This document shows, in pieces, positions 1 through 7,640 of a DNA stretch of 9,721 nucleotides (positions within the stretch are counted from its first letter, which is position 1; every line of letters begins with the position of its first letter). This DNA comes from Gammaproteobacteria bacterium (lineage in GTDB: Bacteria; Pseudomonadota; Gammaproteobacteria; Arenicellales; Arenicellaceae), in assembly GCA_003485905.1 (NCBI GenBank), contig DNHK01000089.1:1-9721 (forward strand), written 5' to 3'. The position numbers and the translations under genes are program-made. The notes under the pieces are model-generated. The model was not told where the DNA came from. It made no database searches and saw only the letters and a program-made list of their open reading frames with translations.

Positions 1-152
1 AGTTGCTGCAGAACAGAATTACCTTATATCAAGCACTTGGAGGTGATTTTGGCGCGGATATTGCGGCGCAAGCAGTGGTTGCTGAAAGTACGGTAGTCGG
101 TGAAAAATCAGCTATAAACGAACAAGTTGTGTTGGCAGGAGCTTCTAAATGA
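1..152 (+). CDS. C-terminal end of an outer-membrane efflux factor (TolC/NodT family), partial
   Basis: The frame that opens at base 3 encodes the last 49 residues of a protein and stops at TGA 150-152; the gene begins outside the window. The segment begins LLQNRITLYQALGGDFGADI. This matches the usual end of NodT/TolC-type outer-membrane factors, where a final helix reading roughly 'R-L-x-L-Y-x-A-L-G-G' is followed by a short variable tail. Such proteins form the trimeric outer-membrane and periplasmic channel through which RND pumps expel substrate. The stop overlaps the adaptor start as ATGA (149-152), so this is the first or an early gene of the efflux operon. Family assignment rests on one short conserved motif plus the very strong context of adaptor and permease directly downstream. 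The substrate cannot be deduced. Confidence 0.8.
   Translation, partial: LLQNRITLYQALGGDFGADIAAQAVVAESTVVGEKSAINEQVVLAGASK
137..141 (+). promoter_or_regulatory. Ribosome binding site of the adaptor gene
   Basis: AGGAG lies 7 bases upstream of ATG 149, inside the last codons of the outer-membrane factor gene. It supports the ATG at 149 over the later in-frame ATG codons at 167 and 218. It also fits translational coupling across the ATGA overlap. Confidence 0.7.
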
Positions 153-1633
153 ATAGCAGCGGTAAGATGCATTTGAGCGCTAATTTGCAGAATGGGTTTG
201 GCAAGCAAAAATCCCGCATGGGGTATTTATGGAACAATTCGCGACGAACCGTTTTGCCACTTCTATTGTTTTTATTTTCGGGATTATTAATTGCGTTTTT
301 TCTGTTAAATAAGCCCGAGGCCCAGCAACGACGTCCGTCGACCGCTCCGGCGATAACCGTTGCCGTGCATGAAGTTGCTGCGAGTGATTTTCAAGTAAAC
401 GTGCAGAGCTACGGCACCGTGGCGCCGAGAACGCAGAGTTTTCTTGTTGCTCAAGTAAGTGGTCAAATTATTGAGCTTAGCCCGAGTTTGCGGGAAGGAA
501 GTTTTTTTGATGCTGGCGATGTGTTGCTTAAGATTGATCCCCGTGACTACGAGGCTGATGTAAAGATTGCTGAGGCTAATTTAGCCGATGCCCGGCGTTT
601 GTTAACCGAGGAGCATGCTCGGTCGGCTCAGGCTGAACGGGATTGGGCGCGTTTGGGGAATGATGGTGAGCCCAGTGATTTGGTGCTTCGTAAGCCGCAA
701 TTGCTATCGGCTGAGGCGAGGGTGGCCTCTTCAGATGCGGCGCTAGATAGAGCAAAATTGAGTCTTGAAAGAACGGAGGTCGTCGCGCCTTTTGCCGGAA
801 GAGTATTACGTCAGATGGTCGATTTGGGTCAGGTGGCGGGAAATAATACGCAAGTCGCGGAGGTCTACGCCACAGATTACATCGAAGTTCGATTGCCGTT
901 AAGAAATGCGGATTTGCAGTTTGTCGATTTGCCGGAAAGTTACCGTGGAGTGCAAAGGGAGACCGGAGGGTTTCTAGTAACTCTTTATTCCTCGGTGTCT
1001 GGTATAGACCAGGGATGGCTGGGGAAAGTAGTAAGAACAGAAAGTGCGATCGATCAAAATTCGAGGCAATTGCATGTGGTAGCTCAAATTGATGACCCGT
1101 TTGGTGAGGCGGCCGTTGGGCGTACGCCGTTAAAAATTGGTGAATACGTGACTGCTGAATTACAAGGTAAGGTGATATCGGGTGCTATTGTTATCCCAGC
1201 CGAATCGATATATCAGAGTAGTTACGTATATGTTGTTGATGACGGGGTGTTGATTCGACGCGAAATTGACATTGCATGGCAAAACACTACTGAAGCTCTA
1301 GTCGGCTCTGGTTTGGAGGCTGGAGATCGTTTGGTGGTCACTACGCTTGGGCAAGTTACTTCTGGGTTACGCGTTGCGGTGGAAGGGGAGAGCCAGAATT
1401 CCGGTATTTCCGGTCGTGGCCCAGGGCAACGTGCGGCCGGGCAAGGGTTTGGACAAGGCCGCACGCCCGGAAAAAGTACTGGTCCCGGAGGGCGACCGGA
1501 CGGTGTTACTCCAGATGCCGCAAAGATGAAGGCTGAAGGTTTTGTACCCAATGCAAATTTTGGTAAGCGTCCTGGTTCGCAAGCATCTGAATCTAAAACT
1601 CCAGATACACAAGAGAAAGGAGGTCGATCATGA
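149..1633 (+). CDS. RND efflux periplasmic adaptor subunit (membrane fusion protein)
   Basis: This 494-residue adaptor links the inner-membrane RND pump to the outer-membrane channel. A basic cytoplasmic N-terminus is followed by a hydrophobic segment at about residues 35-53, with no lipobox cysteine, so it is probably anchored as a single-pass protein rather than a lipoprotein. The order is typical of the family: first half of the lipoyl domain (about 95-130, including VAQVSGQI), a fairly short alpha-helical hairpin (about 134-210), second lipoyl half with the conserved APFAGRV at 213-219, a beta-barrel (about 240-340), and a membrane-proximal domain to about 410. Residues 413-494 form an extra polar tail rich in Gly, Pro, Gln and basic residues that most adaptors lack. 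The ATG at 149 overlaps the upstream stop and has an AGGAG site. The stop overlaps the permease start as ATGA (1630-1633). Family assignment is firm; the substrate is unknown. Confidence 0.95.
   Translation: MNSSGKMHLSANLQNGFGKQKSRMGYLWNNSRRTVLPLLLFLFSGLLIAFFLLNKPEAQQRRPSTAPAITVAVHEVAASDFQVNVQSYGTVAPRTQSFLVAQVSGQIIELSPSLREGSFFDAGDVLLKIDPRDYEADVKIAEANLADARRLLTEEHARSAQAERDWARLGNDGEPSDLVLRKPQLLSAEARVASSDAALDRAKLSLERTEVVAPFAGRVLRQMVDLGQVAGNNTQVAEVYATDYIEVRLPLRNADLQFVDLPESYRGVQRETGGFLVTLYSSVSGIDQGWLGKVVRTESAIDQNSRQLHVVAQIDDPFGEAAVGRTPLKIGEYVTAELQGKVISGAIVIPAESIYQSSYVYVVDDGVLIRREIDIAWQNTTEALVGSGLEAGDRLVVTTLGQVTSGLRVAVEGESQNSGISGRGPGQRAAGQGFGQGRTPGKSTGPGGRPDGVTPDAAKMKAEGFVPNANFGKRPGSQASESKTPDTQEKGGRS
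1616..1624 (+). promoter_or_regulatory. Strong Shine-Dalgarno of the RND permease gene
   Basis: AAAGGAGGT is a near-complete anti-16S complement, ending 5 bases before ATG 1630. It sits inside the final adaptor codons, encoding the Lys-Gly-Gly-Arg of its C-terminus. It fixes the permease start and suggests high permease translation within the operon. Confidence 0.8.
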
Positions 1634-4600
1634 TTGAATGGTTTGCGAGAAACTCAGTCGCTGCTAATTTACTGATGGTTGCGATTGTAATGTCGGGGTT
1701 GATCACGATTTTTGCACGCATGAACCTAGAAGTATTTCCGGATTCTGAGCCTGACTCGATTTCGGTTTCAGTATTTTTGCGTGGTGCAAACCCTGAAGAT
1801 ATTGAATTAGGCGTTGCTGTTCGGATTGAAGAGGCCATTCAGGATCTGGAGGGTATCGACGAGATTCGAAGCGTATCGCGAGAGGGAAGCACCAGTGTAA
1901 CTATTGAGGTAAACGAGGCTTATAACGCTCGGGAGATGCTTGATGATGTCAAAAACCGCGTTGACTCGATTAATACTTTTCCTGCCGAGGCTGAGCGTCC
2001 CGTAATAGCCTTGCGAGAAAGGAGATGGGGAGTTATATCTGTCGCGGTTACAACCGATTATGGAGAGGCCGAAACTCGGCGATTTGCTGAGCAAGTAAGA
2101 GAAGAGATTCTTCGAATGGATGGCGTTAGTCTTGCCACGCTCGATGGCGTAAGAGCCTATGAAATAGCCATCGAAGTTAGTCAGGATAGATTGCGAGATT
2201 ATGGGCTCACTTTGGCCTTAGTAGCGAGTGCGATTCGTAATAGCTCACAGGATATTTCTGCCGGAAATGTGCGTGCTGCTGGCGGTGATATTTTACTGCG
2301 TTCCAAAGGTCAGGCCTACCGATATGCGGACTTCGCTGATATTGTCGTCAAAACCAATCAAGACGGATCTATTATTCGTGTGGCAGATGTTGCCGAGGTT
2401 AATGATGGTTTTCAGGAGGAGTCCTTGTTAACTCGATTCAACGGTAAAATTGCCGCAATGATCGAAATTGAAAGAACTGCGAATGAAGATGCTATAGAAA
2501 TAGCGGACAAGATTAAAAACTATGTCGAGGAGCAGCAGTTGGACCTCCCAGTCGGCACTACGATGAATTATTGGGATGATGATTCTGAAATTTTAAAGTC
2601 ACGACTTTCAATTTTGGGTAGCAGCGCCTTGCAAGGTGGGTTATTGGTCATCATTCTGCTGGCACTATTCTTACGACCATCGGTGGCGTTTTGGGTGACT
2701 TTGGGTATTCCTGTGACGTTTTTAGGTGCTGTTGCTGTTCTTGATGTGATTGGCATTAGCATGAACATGATGAGTCTGTTTGGATTTATCGTAGTGCTAG
2801 GAATAGTCGTGGACGACGCAATTGTTACCGGAGAGAGTGTTTATGCGAGGTTGCGCGATGGAGAAGATGGTCTGCAGGCATCGATCAATGGAACCAAGGC
2901 GGTAGCTATACCAGTAACGTTTGGTATTTTAACGACGATGGCGGCATTTGTTCCGATTACCCAGCTCGATGGGCGGCTAGCAACGTTCTTTGTGCCGATA
3001 CCGGCTGTCGTTATACCGGTGTTGTTCTTCTCATTGATTGAATCAAAATTGATCTTACCGGCTCATCTGAAACATATTAAGCCCAGGGATATTGAAACCG
3101 TTGGCAGATTCAGCCGTTGGCAAATGAATTTTTCACACGGTTTCGAAAATTTGATAATTAACCGGTATCGTCCAATACTGGATAAAGCAATCGAATATCG
3201 GTATACCGTTTTGGCCGGCTTCATTTGTATGTTTTTTATTTTGGTCACGACAATAGTGACTGGCTGGTCCCGGTTTGTGTTTATTCCAAGAACGGAGTCT
3301 GATGGTGGCCAGATCACTTTGGTTATGCCAACTGGTACACCGTTTGAAGTCACTGACGGGTATATGAGCAAGATTATGGATGCCGGTTTGGAAATGCAGA
3401 AAAAGTATACTAACGGTGAGGGTGGAGGCCCTATCGTAACGAATATTCTTTCCAAGACAGGCCAGGCCGGAAGAGGTGGTGGCGGAGTATCCTCAAATGT
3501 TGGGTCCGTCCGTTTTGAAGGAATGCCTCGTTCAGAAAGAGTCGTAGATGTTTCATCTATACAAATAATGAATGATTGGCGCAGGGAAGTAGGTGAAATT
3601 CCTGGCGCCGAGTCGATAACCTTTCGTGCAGAATTTTTTAGAGCCGGGGATCCAATTGATATTGAATTGAGAGGACAGTCGCTGGAAGAATTAGAGCAGG
3701 CAGCCACAACAATTAAGGAGCATCTGGCTACTTATGATGGTGTTTTCGAAATTGCGGATTCATTAGCAGATGGTAAGGAGGAGTTGCGTATTGATCTGAC
3801 ACCGCAAGGACATTTAATGGGTTTGACGCGTAGTGATATTGTTGGACAGGTTAGCCAGGCATTCCAAGGGTTTCAGGCACAACGAATTCAGCGCGGTCGA
3901 GATGATATTCGAGTGCTGGTGAGATATCCACTTTCAGAGCGCAGTACCACCGACACCTTACAAGAGATGATAATTAGTGCACCTAACGGTAGATTGGTGC
4001 CACTTTCGAGTGTCGCAACGCTTACCCCGGATAAAGGGCCTAGTTCGATTACGCGTATCGATTTGTACCGGACGATGTCAATTACTGCGGACGTTGATAA
4101 GGACACAACGAATATGACGGTAATGAATGAGCAAATTCTTGAGTTTTTAGATGAGTTTTTAGTTCAGTATCCCGGTATCACTGCTTCTTTAGGTGGGGAA
4201 GCCGAAGAGCAAGCTAAAGCATTAGGGAGCGCTATAATAAGTTTTGTCGTGTTGCTATTCGTTATATACACGCTACTGGCTTTACCACTTAAGTCGTATG
4301 TATTGCCTTTGATAGTTATGTCGGTAATTCCATTTTCATTGATTGGTGCAGTGCTTGGTCATTGGATTATGGCAGAGCCCCTTTCATTATTAAGCATTTT
4401 GGGCTTACTCGCTTTGGTTGGCGTGGTTGTTAATGACAGTTTGGTTTTAGTGGACTACGTTCTCCAACTTCGAAAAAAGGGCAAGAGTTTGTTAGACGCA
4501 GCGTCTACCGCAGGAATTGTGCGTTTTCGGCCGGTGATGCTTACCTCACTGACTACATTTTTTGGATTGGTGCCATTAACCTTTTTTAGCGCAGGTGATC

Positions 4601-4803
4601 CGAGTTCAGCATTTTTAAAACCAATGGCGTTATCGTTGGCGTTTGGCATAGTTTTCGCAACTATGATCACGCTAGTATTCGTCCCCATTAATATGCTGAT
4701 TGCGCAGGATATTAAACATTTCTTTCGACGAAAATTCCGCGGGGATACGCCGATACCGCCAAAAACTAAAGAATCAGGAGTTTCAGGTTTAGGTCTTTCG
4801 TAA
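1630..4803 (+). CDS. RND efflux permease (HAE-1/AcrB-like inner-membrane pump)
   Basis: At 1057 residues it has the normal length of AcrB-type proton-driven pumps. The two-fold repeated layout is visible: TM1 at about 8-28, a large periplasmic domain, TM2-6 at about 333-478, a cytoplasmic linker, TM7 at about 523-543, a second periplasmic domain, and TM8-12 at about 865-1023. TM4 carries GIVVDDAIV with Asp395-Asp396, matching the proton-relay pair Asp407-Asp408 of AcrB. TM10 reads GVVVNDSLVLVDYV, so Asn935-Asp936 occupy the place of AcrB Lys940-Asn941. The conserved RFRPVMLTS follows at 965-973. A glycine-rich stretch at 596-621 falls near the AcrB switch-loop region. The start overlaps the adaptor stop and has a strong ribosome site. 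It works with the adaptor and outer-membrane factor upstream. Drug, solvent or lipid export are all possible; a CzcA-type metal pump is less likely because the typical TM4 metal motif is absent. Confidence 0.96.
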   Translation: MIEWFARNSVAANLLMVAIVMSGLITIFARMNLEVFPDSEPDSISVSVFLRGANPEDIELGVAVRIEEAIQDLEGIDEIRSVSREGSTSVTIEVNEAYNAREMLDDVKNRVDSINTFPAEAERPVIALRERRWGVISVAVTTDYGEAETRRFAEQVREEILRMDGVSLATLDGVRAYEIAIEVSQDRLRDYGLTLALVASAIRNSSQDISAGNVRAAGGDILLRSKGQAYRYADFADIVVKTNQDGSIIRVADVAEVNDGFQEESLLTRFNGKIAAMIEIERTANEDAIEIADKIKNYVEEQQLDLPVGTTMNYWDDDSEILKSRLSILGSSALQGGLLVIILLALFLRPSVAFWVTLGIPVTFLGAVAVLDVIGISMNMMSLFGFIVVLGIVVDDAIVTGESVYARLRDGEDGLQASINGTKAVAIPVTFGILTTMAAFVPITQLDGRLATFFVPIPAVVIPVLFFSLIESKLILPAHLKHIKPRDIETVGRFSRWQMNFSHGFENLIINRYRPILDKAIEYRYTVLAGFICMFFILVTTIVTGWSRFVFIPRTESDGGQITLVMPTGTPFEVTDGYMSKIMDAGLEMQKKYTNGEGGGPIVTNILSKTGQAGRGGGGVSSNVGSVRFEGMPRSERVVDVSSIQIMNDWRREVGEIPGAESITFRAEFFRAGDPIDIELRGQSLEELEQAATTIKEHLATYDGVFEIADSLADGKEELRIDLTPQGHLMGLTRSDIVGQVSQAFQGFQAQRIQRGRDDIRVLVRYPLSERSTTDTLQEMIISAPNGRLVPLSSVATLTPDKGPSSITRIDLYRTMSITADVDKDTTNMTVMNEQILEFLDEFLVQYPGITASLGGEAEEQAKALGSAIISFVVLLFVIYTLLALPLKSYVLPLIVMSVIPFSLIGAVLGHWIMAEPLSLLSILGLLALVGVVVNDSLVLVDYVLQLRKKGKSLLDAASTAGIVRFRPVMLTSLTTFFGLVPLTFFSAGDPSSAFLKPMALSLAFGIVFATMITLVFVPINMLIAQDIKHFFRRKFRGDTPIPPKTKESGVSGLGLS

Positions 4804-5174
4804 ACTAATTGCTTTTGGATAATTTAACTCAGTCTGAGACCCACTGCTGCGAGAAAGTTATTATCAATTTGTTGTGGATATTATCGGTAAGATAGTAAGA
4901 AAGTTACTTAGCTTCGAATTAGTGAGGTTTGCTCCTACAGATTACGTGATTTGTTTTTATATGGAGTAAGCATTATTAGTGGGATATCTCGCAATTCTCG
5001 ATTAAGTGGTCATGAAATATGGAGAGAAAAGATAGAGCTTGCAAATAATCATATAGCTCACCTGATTACTTGATCCCATATCAGATTAGTGTAACTTTCT
5101 GTCATACAACTTGCTTGTCAACGATTGCTTAGTTAGTTTACATATCTGCTGAGATAACAAATTTTGGTTATTGA
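4804..5174. other. 371-base AT-rich intergenic region, no gene seen
   Basis: No reading frame here is longer than a few codons and no RNA gene is recognisable. There is no convincing intrinsic terminator after the permease: the palindrome CTCAG-T-CTGAG at 4828-4838 has no usable loop and no T run. AGAAAGTTA occurs at 4852-4860 and, extended by C, at 4898-4907; the exact reverse complement GTAACTTTCT is at 5091-5100. CTGTCAT at 5099-5105 is a perfect PhoB half-site with a poor partner. TTGTCA at 5115-5120, followed 17 bases later by TTACAT (5138-5143), is a weak sigma-70 candidate for the transglycosylase gene. The region presumably carries the permease 3' end and the promoter of the following gene. 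Confidence 0.6.
5115..5143 (+). promoter_or_regulatory. Weak candidate sigma-70 promoter for the transglycosylase gene
   Basis: TTGTCA (5115-5120) matches five of six bases of the -35 consensus. TTACAT (5138-5143), 17 bases downstream, matches only three of six -10 bases. The site lies 31 bases before the ATG at 5175, which would leave a short leader. This is a by-eye assignment in AT-rich DNA where chance matches are common. Confidence 0.25.
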
Positions 5175-7640
5175 ATGGGATTATTAGGAAGATTTTTCGT
5201 GCTATTTGTAGGCTGTGTTTTATACATGGTTGTGGCGGTATCGCACGCAGCGACTCCTACAGTGGAGCGGCATGATCTACAATGTGGTGATGTTTTTCCA
5301 TGTCCGGAAGAAATCCAGCGCCGGGTCGATTTTTGGGTTCAGGTGTTTCGCCAGTGGGATACAGGACAGCGAGTGATTCATGATTCTGATCATCCGCAAA
5401 AAGTGTTTGCAGTTCTGCGTACAGAGGATAGATGCAGTGCAAAGCGACCTGGCAAGTTAGTAAGGCAGGAGCAGGATAAAATTCGCGACGGTTTGCGGAT
5501 ATTAGCTACTCGAATAGATTCTGGGCAGGCACCTGCTAACTCGTTTCAGACTGATTTGGCAAACCTGTATCCTGGCGCGAGCGGTGATGAGCTACGTAAC
5601 GCCTCCGAACGGCTGAGGTGCCAAGCAGGAAATCAAGACCGATTCGAAAATGCATTGCGACGGTTTGGGGAGTATCGACCGTTCGTGGTTGAGTATCTAG
5701 AGGACGCAGAATTATCTACCGAATTGCAGTATTTACCTTTCGTAGAGTCGGCCTATCACCCACAAGCTTATTCCCATTTGGGAGCAGCTGGCATTTGGCA
5801 AATTATGCCAAAAACGGCTAGGAATTTGGGTCTCCAAATAAGTGCATCGGTGGATGAACGATTTGATCCTCGTCTCGCTACTCAAGGGGCTATCCGTTAC
5901 TTTCAGGATAGCGTTAAGCGTGTCACCGCTGCCGCGAAAGAACAAGGGTCGGAAGTGACCGCTGGGAGAATGAACCCCTTTGTTGTGACCTCGTATAATT
6001 ACGGTGTGCGTGGCATGACTCGGGCGATTGAACAAGTCGGCTTGGATTATGTTCGGCTTCTTAGCGAATATAAGTCTCGCACTTTCCGTACTGCGGTAAA
6101 GAATTTTTATGCCAGCTTTCTTGCCGCACGTTATGTTGCAAAAAATGCGGAACAATATTTTGCTGGGGTTAGCGGGAATTCCGCACCGAAAACTTCTATC
6201 GTCAGTATCCCGAATACCGCTTCGGTGAAGCGTTTACGGTCCGTGTTTAATGTTGATGAGTCGGTGTTGAAGGACTTAAATCCATCACTTACTTCACGGG
6301 TCTGGAAGGGGTTTAGCTACGTTCCCGCGGGTTTTAGTTTTGCATTACCGCTCCGCAGTGACGATTGGAGTGATCAAAGAGTTCAATTAGCTGCGCTGCC
6401 TCCAGAGGGCCCTAGTGATGGCGGTGAACGACATGTTGTCGAGCGAGGAGATACGGCGTGTGAAGTTGCTGAACTATACCGAGTTAGGTGTCGCGATATA
6501 ATTGAGCTAAATAGGCTCGGTCGACAGGCGACCATTGGGATCGGTCAGGTGCTGATGATACCCGGCAAAGGAGGAGCAGCCACTGCGCTTGCAGCCAACG
6601 ACCGTCAGGGCGGTGGGCATGTAGTCAGAGGTGGCCAAACTCCTTGTGGAATTGCAAATCAGTATGGAATGAACTGCCAATCGTTTTTGTCGGCTAATGG
6701 GCTTTCGATGCGAAGTAAGATCTACGTTGGGCAAACACTGCTGATTCCGTCGTCAGCGAGTGGTAATTCCTTAGCTAGTAGCCATAAAGTTCGCCCTGGT
6801 CAATCCCCATGCAGTATTGCAAGAAATTACAACATCAGCTGTGACGCCGTATTGTCGGCAAATGGACTAAATCGCCGAAGCATTATATATGTAGGCCAAA
6901 CGTTAGAGATTCCAGGTACCAGCGTGCCCGTGACGGCGTTGGCCTCGGATATTGAAAAGACACCGGTCACAAAATCGGAACCCGAATCTCAGGTTACCCT
7001 TGCTGCCGAGCAAGACGTGCAATCGGCACCAGACACTAGTGCTGCTGGCTCCGGTTGGGTGATTACAGCAAGCAGTAATGAAACCATAAATATTCCAACT
7101 GCGGAAATTGTTGTAAGCGGCCAATCTGAACAGGCTCTTGCATCTACTGCAGATCAGCCGGCAAGATTACAAGCATCGGCGGATGATCGGCTCGCCCCTT
7201 TGTATAATTGGAAAGATCTCGATGTGGAACTTACGGCTGGGAACTACGTGATAAATGTCCTTCCGGAAGAAAACCTAGGCTATTACGCTGACTGGTTAGG
7301 TATTGGACCAGCTGGAGAGTTGCGTCGACTTAATAATTTAACGTTTGGTGATCCTCTTGAGGTTGGTGAACGATTGCGTTTGCCGGTTTCTGCTCAGGAT
7401 CAGTTAGGGGTGTTTGAATCCAAGCGCAAGGAGTTCCACAGTTTATTGGTAGACGAATATGTCCAGCGTTTTGATATCAATGACGTACAAAGTTACCGTA
7501 TACAGTCTGGTGATACCTTGTGGGGTATATCAAATGATTTTGATGTACCTATGTGGGTACTTTATAGATTTAACCAAGGGCAGTTGGTCGCAACGGTGGG
7601 TGCAGAAATTGCGATTCCTGAGGTGTCCGACAGAAACTAG
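5175..7640 (+). CDS. Exported MltD-like lytic transglycosylase with cysteine-paired LysM repeats
   Basis: This 821-residue protein probably cleaves peptidoglycan glycan strands in the periplasm. A signal peptide (MGLLGR, then a hydrophobic core) ends at SHA-A near residue 25. Cys14 lies in FVGC but is followed by more hydrophobic residues, so a lipoprotein is less likely. After an N-terminal domain with Cys37, Cys43, Cys87 and Cys149 comes a GH23-type catalytic domain (about 170-325): likely catalytic Glu191 in VESAY, GAAGIWQIMP (203-212) and SYNYG (273-277). A degenerate LysM-like stretch spans about 340-392. Three 44-residue LysM units follow (420-463, 482-525, 537-580), each with Cys residues ten apart. 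Then come an Ala/Ser-rich linker (about 581-670), a degenerate unit (about 690-737) and a standard LysM (773-815). E. coli MltD is much shorter, with two LysMs. An in-frame TGA directly precedes ATG 5175, which has no clear ribosome site; GTG 5199, with AGGAAG upstream, is a weaker alternative that would shorten the signal peptide. Confidence 0.92.
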   Translation: MGLLGRFFVLFVGCVLYMVVAVSHAATPTVERHDLQCGDVFPCPEEIQRRVDFWVQVFRQWDTGQRVIHDSDHPQKVFAVLRTEDRCSAKRPGKLVRQEQDKIRDGLRILATRIDSGQAPANSFQTDLANLYPGASGDELRNASERLRCQAGNQDRFENALRRFGEYRPFVVEYLEDAELSTELQYLPFVESAYHPQAYSHLGAAGIWQIMPKTARNLGLQISASVDERFDPRLATQGAIRYFQDSVKRVTAAAKEQGSEVTAGRMNPFVVTSYNYGVRGMTRAIEQVGLDYVRLLSEYKSRTFRTAVKNFYASFLAARYVAKNAEQYFAGVSGNSAPKTSIVSIPNTASVKRLRSVFNVDESVLKDLNPSLTSRVWKGFSYVPAGFSFALPLRSDDWSDQRVQLAALPPEGPSDGGERHVVERGDTACEVAELYRVRCRDIIELNRLGRQATIGIGQVLMIPGKGGAATALAANDRQGGGHVVRGGQTPCGIANQYGMNCQSFLSANGLSMRSKIYVGQTLLIPSSASGNSLASSHKVRPGQSPCSIARNYNISCDAVLSANGLNRRSIIYVGQTLEIPGTSVPVTALASDIEKTPVTKSEPESQVTLAAEQDVQSAPDTSAAGSGWVITASSNETINIPTAEIVVSGQSEQALASTADQPARLQASADDRLAPLYNWKDLDVELTAGNYVINVLPEENLGYYADWLGIGPAGELRRLNNLTFGDPLEVGERLRLPVSAQDQLGVFESKRKEFHSLLVDEYVQRFDINDVQSYRIQSGDTLWGISNDFDVPMWVLYRFNQGQLVATVGAEIAIPEVSDRN
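6432..6914 (+). repeat. Array of three cysteine-paired LysM units inside the transglycosylase gene
   Basis: The units occupy 6432-6563, 6618-6749 and 6783-6914, each exactly 44 codons from a His-x-Val start to the final Ile-Pro. Units two and three share 28 of 44 residues, including SANGL and IYVGQTL, which points to duplication within the gene. The DNA has diverged, so the duplication is not very recent. Each unit has its cysteines at positions 10 and 20 (429/439, 491/501, 546/556). The C-terminal LysM of the same protein has none. Confidence 0.85.

Noticed and set aside
1222..1551. Minus-strand open frame of 109 codons opposite the adaptor tail
   Set aside because: It mirrors the Gly/Pro-rich GC-biased tail, where long open antisense frames arise by composition alone.
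3063..3707. Long open frame on the minus strand (214 codons) inside the permease gene
   Set aside because: It lies opposite a well-conserved RND coding region, its translation has low-complexity Ser/Pro/Ile content with no recognisable domain, and there is no ribosome site; it is a shadow of the real gene.
4828..4840. Overlapping palindromes CTCAG-T-CTGAG and GTCT-G-AGAC after the permease stop
   Set aside because: The one-base centre cannot form a stable hairpin loop and there is no T run; more likely chance or a weak protein site.
5208..5219. Possible lipobox FVGC (Cys14) in the transglycosylase signal sequence
   Set aside because: Phe at -3 is atypical, the hydrophobic run before Cys is short, and eight more hydrophobic residues and a good SHA-A cleavage site follow; a standard signal peptide fits better.
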